Positions 17,667-26,900 of a stretch of 63,734 nucleotides of DNA are shown here, one piece after another; position 1 is the first letter of the stretch; each line of letters begins with the position of its first letter. The notes beneath the pieces were generated by a model. It did no database searches. It saw nothing but the letters and a program-made list of their open reading frames with translations, and was not told the DNA's origin. The DNA is from Flavobacteriales bacterium UBA7878 (lineage in GTDB: Bacteria; Bacteroidota; Bacteroidia; Flavobacteriales; Schleiferiaceae): NCBI GenBank assembly GCA_002501205.1, contig DLRW01000070.1, positions 12,851-76,584 of the forward strand. Direction: 5' to 3'. A program made the position numbers and the translations under genes.

Positions 17667-18568
17667 AGATTAAAGATTTGTCCCTTCCAGGCTAAGTGAT
17701 AGCCCCTGGCCTCCACTTCCTTAAAAGCATCCGATTGAGGGTTCCAAAGGGGATTGCTATGATTGAGATGGATGAAGTGAATCTTGGCTCTTTCCTCCGC
17801 ATCTAAGCGATCGAAAAGGGCCATACTTTCTATTACAAAAGGATGGGGAATTTCACTCATATCGCGGCCTGGCAATTCTTCGGCATTGTAAAAGGTTGCG
17901 TCCAAAAGAGCATAGTCAACCGTTTGCACCAATTCCACAATATCTTCATCCCAGAGCTGCCATTTATCGATATCTGGAATGAAAAGGGCCGTCTTGGATT
18001 TTCCTTTAATGATATAGGCCAGCGTTTCTGAGAATTCATCCCGATGGGGTACTTTAAAAACATAAATACCCGGACTATCTACCTGGGCAATAAGATCTGC
18101 CGCTCTTAAACTTGCTTTTTGGGGATGGAGCTTCAAATTTTGCAATTCGAATAATTGCGACCAGGGCCCATTTTGACTTAGAAATTCGGCCATTTGCTCT
18201 CCGCAATACAAGGGCAATTGATGCGTATTGCAGGCTTCACGACCGAAATACATCAAACCCGTATAATGACCAATATGGGCATGACTAACATAAACAGCCT
18301 TGGGTAATCGGGCATAGCCCTGGGGGATTAATTGAAATTGCTCACTGATATCCGGACTGGCTTCAATTAAGGTCCATTGCGCCGAATCCGGCTCCAGCCA
18401 AGCTAAGGAAACCACATTGCCTTTAGTGGCTCCGGGCTGGCAGCATTCTTTTTCGCAGCCTAATTGAGGCTTCCCGGCATCTTGAGCACGACCCAATACC
18501 ATGAGCTTTTGGGCTGAAAGCTGTAGGCTGAATAAGATGCCAATCCAAATTTTGAAATTAGGCCTCAT
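17663..18568 (-). CDS. PqqB-like metallo-beta-lactamase-fold protein, exported
   Basis: A 301-residue protein with a signal peptide (IWIGILFSLQLSAQ). It has the PqqB pattern VLG.AQDAG.PQ.GC....C near residue 25, then HAHIGH at 96-101 in place of HxHxDH, an IPDIDKW motif and FIHLNHSNPL. PqqB in cofactor PQQ synthesis is a cytoplasmic MBL-fold protein. This one is exported and no other pqq gene is present, so PQQ synthesis is not supported. A hydrolase or sulfatase-like role outside the cytoplasm is more likely. It overlaps its neighbours on both sides (4 and 11 bases), so 15951-19055 is one operon. Confidence 0.8.
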   Translation of the reverse strand: MRPNFKIWIGILFSLQLSAQKLMVLGRAQDAGKPQLGCEKECCQPGATKGNVVSLAWLEPDSAQWTLIEASPDISEQFQLIPQGYARLPKAVYVSHAHIGHYTGLMYFGREACNTHQLPLYCGEQMAEFLSQNGPWSQLFELQNLKLHPQKASLRAADLIAQVDSPGIYVFKVPHRDEFSETLAYIIKGKSKTALFIPDIDKWQLWDEDIVELVQTVDYALLDATFYNAEELPGRDMSEIPHPFVIESMALFDRLDAEERAKIHFIHLNHSNPLWNPQSDAFKEVEARGYHLAWKGQIFNL

Positions 18569-19055
18569 AGCTTTCCGTATTTAATACTTGCTCCAATTGC
18601 AAAAGACTTTCATAGGCCTGCCCCTGATCAAACACATCGATATAGTATTTGGGTCGAATCCAGAGCTGCAAATGGGAATCAATATTTTTCAGGCTGAGCA
18701 CTTCGCCAAAGCTGCGCCAATTGGCCTTACGGCGGATGCGAATTTCTTGATGATCCGAACTCAAGTCCACTTTAAATTCTCGCGGGGGAAATTTTTCCAA
18801 GAGGGCGGGATAAAGGCGCTCCAATTCTAATCCGGGAATCAAATAGCTTCGGCGGAAATACTTAAACACATCGCCGGGTTTTAGGCCTCGTCGGCTTAAT
18901 TGATAGGTCGCTCCTAAGGCTGAAATCAGGCTAACCGCAGCAATTTTCCAGGTGGGAACCACATCACCCATCAAGGGGCCAGTGACTAATTCGCCCACCA
19001 CATTTAGGGCGAAGAAAAAGAGCAGTAATACGAGGATAGATCTTAAGGGGTACAA
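18558..19055 (-). CDS. Small membrane protein
   Basis: A 165-residue protein with two N-terminal membrane helices (about 6-24 and 37-52) and a cytoplasmic alpha/beta tail. The tail contains KVDLSSDHQEIRIRRKANWRSFGEVL and a C-terminal helix. No family recognised. It overlaps the PqqB-like gene by 11 bases and is the first gene of that operon. Confidence 0.6.
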   Translation of the reverse strand: MYPLRSILVLLLFFFALNVVGELVTGPLMGDVVPTWKIAAVSLISALGATYQLSRRGLKPGDVFKYFRRSYLIPGLELERLYPALLEKFPPREFKVDLSSDHQEIRIRRKANWRSFGEVLSLKNIDSHLQLWIRPKYYIDVFDQGQAYESLLQLEQVLNTESYEA

Positions 19056-19081
19056 AGCGGCCTTTTGGCTAAGTTAATTAT

Positions 19082-19972
19082 TTAGGGCTTGGAATAGGGC
19101 CAGCTTTCCGGAATGATAAAATAGCGTTCTACCTCTTTAAGGGAGCTGTTTGAATCGCTCATTTTGGCGATGAGCTGCGGCCGATAGATTCGCTGGAATT
19201 CAGCTTCTAATTCTTCTACCAGGTATGTAAGGGAGAAGCAATCGGAAGGGTCTTCTGTAAAATAGGGACCGATCCAATCCGGTTTTTTAAGGATGCAAAA
19301 TTTAGTTTCACTTTCAGAATGTAGCTCTTTTAGTTGATGGATGTTGAGGAAGTAATAGGAGGGCGCATCGGCTCGAGCCTGATTGGGTAAAACCTTTTCT
19401 TTAGCCCAGGGATAGTAGAGTTCGCCTTTTAAGAAGAGCTCCGATTTTAAGTCACCATAGTCCGCTCGGATTTGCGAATGATGTGAAAGGGGCAATTGTA
19501 ATTTGCGAAGCTTCTCCATCTTCCGACCTAGGAAATCACGACGGCTGGGACCCAGGAAATTATGGTGATTTCCATCTTCACCTACTTGCAGATAGTATTT
19601 CAGGGCTACCTCCCAATGTCGTTTTTGATCCTTTTGTTTATCATAGAGGATGAGGTCTAATTCACCGCGAGTGATTTTTTCTTCGATAATCTGCACATTG
19701 GCAGCTAGTACCTCATAATGAGGGTCGAGCTCCAGAACGTATAATAGCAATTGCTCAAAATAACGCCCCATGACTTGGGGAACCTGAGCTTTAAAATGCG
19801 CATCGACTTTTGCGTTTTCTTGATCCTCATTAATTAAGAGCTCGGCAATTAATGCGCGATGTTGATCATCGTGAAAATAGTGAGCGGAATCAGGTAAATC
19901 CAAAAATGATGGGGTGCTAAGTGCCCACCAAATACGGCGGAGATGTACATTTTGCAATGCTACGGGAGCCAT
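19082..19972 (-). CDS. DUF1853 family protein
   Basis: A 296-residue cytoplasmic protein with the DUF1853 (COG3782) signatures RGELDLILYD, HWEVALKYYL and FLGPSRRDFLGRKMEKLRKLQLPLS. The ELD ... EVALK arrangement has the spacing of PD-(D/E)XK nuclease-like folds, but no nuclease activity has been shown for the family. The C-terminal third is less conserved. It ends 26 bases from the operon at 15951-19055 on the same strand and may or may not be co-transcribed with it. Confidence 0.85.
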   Translation of the reverse strand: MAPVALQNVHLRRIWWALSTPSFLDLPDSAHYFHDDQHRALIAELLINEDQENAKVDAHFKAQVPQVMGRYFEQLLLYVLELDPHYEVLAANVQIIEEKITRGELDLILYDKQKDQKRHWEVALKYYLQVGEDGNHHNFLGPSRRDFLGRKMEKLRKLQLPLSHHSQIRADYGDLKSELFLKGELYYPWAKEKVLPNQARADAPSYYFLNIHQLKELHSESETKFCILKKPDWIGPYFTEDPSDCFSLTYLVEELEAEFQRIYRPQLIAKMSDSNSSLKEVERYFIIPESWPYSKP

Positions 19973-20023
19973 AGCTCTAAGGTAGGGGCAGAAGATGAGT
20001 CGGCAATGGCCGGAGCTTAAAAC

Positions 20024-20653
20024 TTAGTGCTCCTTTCTTCCCAAAGGCAAAAAGGGACTTTCCCATCCATAGGCAACCGCCAAACTGCGAATGAGTACCA
20101 CTACGCAAATGGAGATCAAGGCATTGAAGGCGGTGTTTACTTCCAACAAGCTACCCAGCCAATAGAGTAAACCGCCGGCCAGGGATGCCAGGGCATAGAT
20201 TTCTTTTCGGAAAATCAGTGGAACCTGGTTGGTAAGCACATCGCGGATTACACCTCCAAATACGGCAGATACTATGCCCAGTATTAAGGCGATGGGAATA
20301 CTAAGTTCCGCAATCATTGCTTTTTGAAATCCCAGAATAGTGAAGAGCCCTAAACCAATGGAGTCGAAAATAAATAGGCTGCGGCGGATATGACTTAAGC
20401 GGGGATAGAACAGATAGCAAAGGATCATCGCCAAAGCCACAATACCCAAATATTCCAGGTTCAACATCCAACTTACGGGTGTGGCCCCCATCAAAACATC
20501 GCGGGTGGTGCCGCCTCCCAGGGCCGTTACAAAGCCAATAATAAAGGCACCTACCAAATCGAATTTACGCTCTACGGCCGCTACCACGCCCGAAATGGCA
20601 AATACCAAGGTGCCTAATAAGTCGAGGATATAAATGAGGTCTTGCAGGGGCAT
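20024..20653 (-). CDS. UPF0126/TRIC-like membrane protein (YicG family)
   Basis: A 209-residue protein with seven predicted membrane helices formed by two similar three-helix halves plus one. The family signature occurs twice: GGGTTRDVLMG in the first half and GGVIRDVLTNQVPLIFRKEIYA in the second. Bacterial members of this family (YicG/YadS) are annotated as glycine transporters and are structural homologues of trimeric intracellular cation channels. Substrate or ion preference cannot be read from the sequence. Confidence 0.9.
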   Translation of the reverse strand: MPLQDLIYILDLLGTLVFAISGVVAAVERKFDLVGAFIIGFVTALGGGTTRDVLMGATPVSWMLNLEYLGIVALAMILCYLFYPRLSHIRRSLFIFDSIGLGLFTILGFQKAMIAELSIPIALILGIVSAVFGGVIRDVLTNQVPLIFRKEIYALASLAGGLLYWLGSLLEVNTAFNALISICVVVLIRSLAVAYGWESPFLPLGRKEH

Positions 20654-20698
20654 GCCGCGAAGGTAGGGTAAATGAAAAATGCTTCGCTATTCCATGGC

Positions 20699-21670
20699 TT
20701 AATCCTGATCCCAGTAAAGGATTAGATTGCCCTTCTTTTGGCCGGAGCAGGCATAATGGTAGGCATCTTCCGCCTTTTGGGGCTGTATCTTTAGTGGGTC
20801 TACCAAGCCCTTGTATTTGCCGGCTGCCAATAGCTTGTGCATCTCCTTAAGGCTGCCGGGAATATCCTTGGGAATAGGGAAGTACACCTTCGACTTTTGC
20901 ATAAAGGGCCGCAATAAGGCCAGCCACACATTGGAGGCATAAGGTCCCAGTTCGGAGGAAACATAAGCGCCACCATGGTTGAGTAGATGCTTGCATTGGA
21001 AATAGCTGCTCTTGCCCACCGCATCCAATACATGGGCGTATTTTTTAGAGCTCTTGCGAAAGTCTTCCGTCTCGTAATCCCAATAGCTTTCCACGCCTTT
21101 TTCTTGCCAATAATCGCGATGACTGGCAGGCCCCACCGCGTCGATACGGATTCCACGGGCACGAAGAATTTGAATAGCGGCGGATCCTATTGCTCCGGTA
21201 GCTCCAATCACCAGAACCTTGGAGCCCTTCACCAAATTTAAGGGTCGTGAAAAAGTAAGGGCATAATGGGCTCCTTCGGCGCAGTAAATGGCATCGACAT
21301 AGGTCTTTTGACCCGGAATATGACTGATGGCAGCGCTTTCTTTGATCTTTACAAATTGCGCTTGACTGCCCAAACCTTCATCGTTGAAGCCAAAGACATG
21401 ATCGCCTGCTTTAAAGCCTTTTACTTCAGGTCCCACCTCTACTACCTCGCCCGCAAAATCGCTGCCCAATATGGGATTGCGAGGTTTGGGCCATCCTACA
21501 AAGAATCGGAAAATATAGGGCTTGCCTCCTAAGATGCCACAATCGGTACGGCTAATCGTGTTGCAATGCACTTTAACCAATACTTCATTTTGAGCAGCTT
21601 TGGGTTGAGGTACATCCTGGAGCAAGATGCGCTCCGGTCCTCCGTAATTCCTGCGGACTAAGGCTTTCAC
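20699..21670 (-). CDS. Medium-chain NAD(P)-dependent dehydrogenase/quinone reductase
   Basis: A 323-residue MDR-superfamily oxidoreductase. The GroES-like N-terminal part includes EVLVKVHCNTISRTDCGILGG and GSDFAGEVVEVGPEVKGFKAGDHVFGF. The nucleotide-binding motif is VIGATGAIGSAAIQI. I see no cysteine quartet for a structural zinc, and the catalytic-zinc ligands are incomplete, so it probably belongs to the zinc-independent quinone-reductase-like branch. The substrate is not predictable. Confidence 0.85.
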   Translation of the reverse strand: MKALVRRNYGGPERILLQDVPQPKAAQNEVLVKVHCNTISRTDCGILGGKPYIFRFFVGWPKPRNPILGSDFAGEVVEVGPEVKGFKAGDHVFGFNDEGLGSQAQFVKIKESAAISHIPGQKTYVDAIYCAEGAHYALTFSRPLNLVKGSKVLVIGATGAIGSAAIQILRARGIRIDAVGPASHRDYWQEKGVESYWDYETEDFRKSSKKYAHVLDAVGKSSYFQCKHLLNHGGAYVSSELGPYASNVWLALLRPFMQKSKVYFPIPKDIPGSLKEMHKLLAAGKYKGLVDPLKIQPQKAEDAYHYACSGQKKGNLILYWDQD

Positions 21671-21699
21671 GAGGGGAATTTAAAAACAAATTTGCTTGA

Positions 21700-23988
21700 T
21701 TAGTCCACTACTTTTATAAATGACTGGGCCGAATTTCCTTTTTCATCCATGATTAAAAGGCGGTGGGTACCCAGCTCCAGGGCTACCTCCATGCGGTGAT
21801 TGATCCGGCTGGAGCCGATGTACTCGTCATCCACATACCAGAAGATTTCTACCTCACCTTGTCGATGTCCCGCTTCGAGAATTACTTTTCCCAGACTACC
21901 TTCAAAATCACGGGATCGACGCACGACCTCAAATTTTTCCGGGTAAATAAATTCCAAGACTTCATCAACTGGCGCTAGGCATTCGGGATCCCAATCCGGA
22001 GGGGCCTTGTAATTTAATTCCGAGCGTTGGGCATACCAGGTCATGGCCGGACTTAAAATCATCCAGCTGGAATCTTTGGGTTCTTCCAAACTGCATTCGC
22101 GATGTATCCTCAGACCTTCTGCATTTAAGAAGATTGGCTCACAGTAGGGGCAGTTTTTAAGGCTCGCTTTGGAGCCATAAATAGTATCCCGATAACGACA
22201 GTGCTCTTGCGCCAGATAACCACTTTCACGGCAAATTACCTTGGCATGCTGCCAGTCGTAAGGTGGTTCGAAGAAAGGGGAAGCTGGTAAATAATCCATA
22301 ATGCTAAAGAGCAGTGGGGCTGAGGTTTCTACTCCAATTACCCCGGGTCGACCTTCATAATTAGCATTGCCGGTCCAGCAAACTACTAGCCAACGACCAT
22401 CGGTACCCACCGCCCAGGCATCTCTGAAGCCATAGGAAGTTCCGGTTTTCCAGGCTATTCTCCGGCTGGAGCCCCATTGTTGCCAATTGCTTGGTCGGTT
22501 GAGGCCCTCCATAATTTGTAAGCTGCTGTATATCGCCGCCGGATCTGAATTTGGGATAGGACCCCAGTCTTGGGCTTTCCCCAGTATATCATAAATACTG
22601 TCTTCTTCTTTGCCTTGCATGGCCCAAATCCAGCGGCGATACATATGGGCAATTTGCATAGCGGGTACTTCGGCCCCTCCTAAGATTAGGGACAAACCAT
22701 AGTAGCCCGCATCGCGATCTAAATTATGTAAGCCATAGGCGCGCAAGCGGTGCAAGAATACGGGTACGCCCATATCTCTTAAAACTCGGGCTGCGGGCAC
22801 GTTTAAAGATTGTTGCAAGGCTTTGTAAACCGGGGTGGCGCCTCGGTATTTAAGATCAAAGTTCTTAGGAGTAAAATCACCAAAGCGGGTAGGGATATCA
22901 GGTACCAGGGCCTGAGAAGATAATTGCCCCAAGGCCATGGCATCGGCATAAAGCATGGGTTTTAAAATACTGCCCGTACTGCGCGGTTTATTGAGCATAT
23001 TAATCTCTTTGCCATCGGCCAGCTCATTCGTGGTATTGCCAACATAAGCCTTGATACTCCCGTCTTCGAGATCCATAACCAGGGCTGCTGAATTATGCAC
23101 GGAATTCCCCCGCCATTGCAAAACATGAAGGTTTACCAAATCTTGAATATGCTTTTGCCAGCTGGCATTTAAGCTACTGCGCAATCGGCTTTCTGGCATC
23201 ATCTTCATTTGATACTGACTAAGATGATGGGCTATATCAGGCAAGGCTTGCGGCTCCAATGGTAATTCCTCCAATAAGGAAAGGCGATAGGTGAGAGAGT
23301 CAATCACTTCCTCCTTTAGCAGTTTTTGCAGCAGGCGATTGCGTTTTTGCTCAAAAGTCTGACGATTACGTCCCGGGTGAATAATGCCCGGTGCATTGGG
23401 CAGTACCGCTAAGGCTGCGCATTCTGACCAGGATAAACGATGCGGAGCCAGGGCAAAATAACGCCAGGCAGCTGCTTCCAGTCCAACTACATTTCCGCCA
23501 AAGGGAGCTTGACTGGCATAGAGCTCCAAAATTTCTTCCTTGGAATAGCGCAGTTCCAATCGCAGGGCTCGCAAGATCTCAGTAAACTTTTCCCAATAGG
23601 TACGCGGTGGATTGCCACGAGCCAGGCGTATGCATTGCATGCTAATGGTGGAACCCCCCGAAACAACTTCACCCGCCTTCCAGTTTTGGTACAGGGCCCT
23701 AACAATGGCAATGGGGTTAAAGCCGGGATGCGAATAGAAGTGTTCATCCTCATAATATACAATCGCCTCTCGGAAGCGCATCGGCACCGAATCTGCCGGT
23801 GGGAAACGCCATTGTTCATCTTTTGCAATGCGCGCCCCTAATAATTGCCCGTTCTCAGCCTCGGTAACCGTGCTGTATGGCGGGTCAAAAAGGGGGTCGG
23901 GCAGGCAATTCCACCACCAAATTAAAAAGATCAAGCCCGCAATCAGGGCAATACGGCGCAGTATTAGTCGACGAGGACTTCTACCCAT
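21700..23988 (-). CDS. pbpC: Penicillin-binding protein 1C
   Basis: A 762-residue bifunctional peptidoglycan synthase. It has an N-terminal membrane anchor (about 9-27), then a GT51 transglycosylase domain with YYEDEHFYSHPGF at 78-90 (catalytic Glu80) and GGSTISMQ. The transpeptidase domain has SILK at 340-343, an SLN motif in QSLNVPA and KTGTS. A BiPBP-type C-terminal beta domain completes it. PBP1C pairs with periplasmic alpha-2-macroglobulin in many bacteria, and here the A2M gene lies directly upstream with a 25-base overlap. Together they are thought to repair the cell wall and trap invading proteases after damage. Confidence 0.95.
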   Translation of the reverse strand: MGRSPRRLILRRIALIAGLIFLIWWWNCLPDPLFDPPYSTVTEAENGQLLGARIAKDEQWRFPPADSVPMRFREAIVYYEDEHFYSHPGFNPIAIVRALYQNWKAGEVVSGGSTISMQCIRLARGNPPRTYWEKFTEILRALRLELRYSKEEILELYASQAPFGGNVVGLEAAAWRYFALAPHRLSWSECAALAVLPNAPGIIHPGRNRQTFEQKRNRLLQKLLKEEVIDSLTYRLSLLEELPLEPQALPDIAHHLSQYQMKMMPESRLRSSLNASWQKHIQDLVNLHVLQWRGNSVHNSAALVMDLEDGSIKAYVGNTTNELADGKEINMLNKPRSTGSILKPMLYADAMALGQLSSQALVPDIPTRFGDFTPKNFDLKYRGATPVYKALQQSLNVPAARVLRDMGVPVFLHRLRAYGLHNLDRDAGYYGLSLILGGAEVPAMQIAHMYRRWIWAMQGKEEDSIYDILGKAQDWGPIPNSDPAAIYSSLQIMEGLNRPSNWQQWGSSRRIAWKTGTSYGFRDAWAVGTDGRWLVVCWTGNANYEGRPGVIGVETSAPLLFSIMDYLPASPFFEPPYDWQHAKVICRESGYLAQEHCRYRDTIYGSKASLKNCPYCEPIFLNAEGLRIHRECSLEEPKDSSWMILSPAMTWYAQRSELNYKAPPDWDPECLAPVDEVLEFIYPEKFEVVRRSRDFEGSLGKVILEAGHRQGEVEIFWYVDDEYIGSSRINHRMEVALELGTHRLLIMDEKGNSAQSFIKVVD

Positions 23989-26900
23989 TGGCCTACATTA
24001 TTGGCGTTAACGCTTCCTTCATACATTGCTTCTACCCAGGTGGGAGGTAAATACCATTTTCCGGGATAGGTAGCGGTAAGCACTATTTGGATGGTCATGC
24101 TTGGCTTGTGATAGCCATTGTAATAGGTCAGCACACGATCATCGCGAATATCCTGATAGTCGAAATAGCTTTGCGTGTCTTCGCCACCAGCCAATACTCG
24201 ATTATTAGTGATCTCCCAGCCACTGGGGAAGAGCTGACTCACCGCCAGGTTCTCATAATCTTTGGATAAGCTTAATCGTTGGAGGGTCACCTTAGCGATA
24301 ATCGGGGTGCCAATTTTCAAGGCGGAAGGATCTAGTTTATTTCCACTTTGATCGAGGTATTGCACCGTCATATTGATGCGACTGCTATTGGCAGTTTCGC
24401 TTCCGTATACCGGTAGACCTTCGCGCATCACCGTTAGGTAGAGTGCTTGACCATTTAAGCTTTTGACGCTGATATCTTGAGCCTTCTCAAATGTTGCAGC
24501 TTCATATTGGAATACGCTGAGGTCGCTGCTAATAAGGCGGGTCTTGCCATTCACCACCAATTCGAAATCCATTTTTTCGGTTCCACCGCCAAATACCTGA
24601 CTCATAGCCTGAAGGGTATAGGCAATGGTTTGAGTGCTATGCCAACCATCACTCATTTTATCCGCAATTTCTTTGGCTAAACGCAAGGCTTCCTCCTTAT
24701 CGCCCATAGCGTAGAAAGTTTCCATTTGCATGGCCAATCGACGGGTAGCACTGCCATAGCAGTAATAGTAATAACGATCTTCAGCTTCGGTATAGTCATG
24801 GGCTTGTAAGAGTGCACGAGCCGCCTCTTTTTCGCCTACCAGGGCATAGGCCGCAGCCAAACGGAAGGCGGCAGAGCGAGTAAGGTCATTGCGGTTTTTC
24901 AAGCGCGTCATGGCCCCTAATTCGGGTCTTCCGGCTAAAGCTAAAACATAGAGGCGATAAGCCTGGTTGAAATCATTATTGTAAGAATAGTGATTGTTGT
25001 TATTCCACTCTCGGGCGGCTTTACGAGCAAAGCGTAAATAGGAATCCTTCATCCCTACCGGGAGCTTATAGCCAGCCTTTTCGGCGGAAAGCATAAAGTG
25101 CCCCACATAGGTAGATGCCCAGGCATTGGCAAAGTTTTGTCCCGGCCAATAGCGGAAGCCACCTTCACCCAATTGCAGGGTTCTCAACTTGGATAAGCCT
25201 GCTTGAATATTGCTTTGGATTTCTGCTTTTTGATTGGCATCCAGTTTAATCCATTTATCCAGATTAAGCTGTGCAAAGCATTTAGAGGTAGTTTGCTCCA
25301 AACAGCCATGTGGGTATCCAATGAGGTATTCCAAACGTTCGCTTAGGTTCATCTTCGGTAAGCTGCTTACTTCCACTGTAAGTTTATTGCTCCCCGCAAT
25401 TCCAAAGGGCTCCGCTTTATAGCTTACCGGATTGCTGTCTTCCAAAATCGCATCGTGGAATTGTTTTTGGCGACGTAAGGGGCTGCGCACCGCAATTTCC
25501 GTTTCTTCAAAACTCTTCTCTGCACCCGATTTAGCGGTGATCTTTAAACTTCCCTTTCCTAAGGCCCGTTTTACCTTAGCCTTGAAATAGACAGTTTGTT
25601 GTCCGGTTTTCGAGAAACTCACTTTTTTACTGCGGTCAATCAGTTCAATTTTGCCGGTAGAACTCAGTTCCAGACTCACATCCTTTATGCCCTCTTCCAT
25701 GGCAAATACCGTTACCGGAACTAATAATTCCTCTTCAGGACCCAATACCCGAGGCACCGTCATTTGAACCATTAAAGGTTGTTTAACCCGAATATTGGTA
25801 TCGGCAGCACCATAAGCTTCCTTATCGTTGGCTGCTACCACCATTACCCGCACATTACCAATGTAATTGGGCATTTGCAATTTATGATTGGCCTTTTCGC
25901 CCGCCTTTAGTTTGAAAGGTCCTAAGTGACGCACTACCGGTACAAAGCGATCCGCGTCTTCCTCATTGCTTTCGAGCAGGGCTCCATCACCACCGATGGC
26001 CAGCATTTTGGCGATCTCTCCACTAAAGCCGCCTATCACTTCATCGTATAGGTCCCAGGTGCGTAAACCCAAGGCGATTTTTGAATAGAAATAAGGCCAG
26101 GGATCGGGACTTTGGAAATTGTTAAGACCTAATAAACCTTCATCAACCACTGCCAGGGTGTATTCCATGGCTACCCCATTTTTCTCACTCACCTTAATGT
26201 TGTACTCCGAATTGGGTCGGATTTTCTCGGGTACTTCAAGTTGTGGATGTAAGTGCGTTGCAGGATCTTCCACCATAATGGGGATAATGCCATATAGCCT
26301 AAGTGGTAAATCATTGCCTTTACTACTATGGGGCTGCAAAATCATAGCATGGGCATAGCAGTTGGGCGCCATTTCTGGGGTGATCTTAAGCTCATGCACT
26401 GTAGAGCCTGCATTGGTTGCCAATACCTTTTGGGTGATTTGGCCCGTCGCATTTTCATAGCTGAGGATTAAGCGACCACCGGCGGCACTGGGTACGCTGA
26501 TTTTAGCGGTTTCCCCCACCTGATAGTTGTCCTTATCGGTTTGAACATTTAATACGCTTACTGATTCGCCACCGGCTCTGCCACTGCGATCGCGACCCCA
26601 ACCCCAATCTACATAGGCCAGGCTGGAGCTACGGTGACCGCTTTCAAGGTCTTCTACTACAATGTAGAGTCGGCCCCAATGATCATCCGGGATATTTAAA
26701 GTGTAACGACCACGTCCGTTTACCAGCTCTACTTCCTCACTGGCAATACGGTTGTTGGAGCTGTTATTTAGATAGGTGGCATTGCCTCTTTGGGCCGACC
26801 ACCACCAAGACCAACTCACCTTGTAAACACTCACCTTAAGCTTGCCATTTACAGCTTCACCTTTTTGATTAACTCGGATCAAACCAATCGGATGGTCTTT

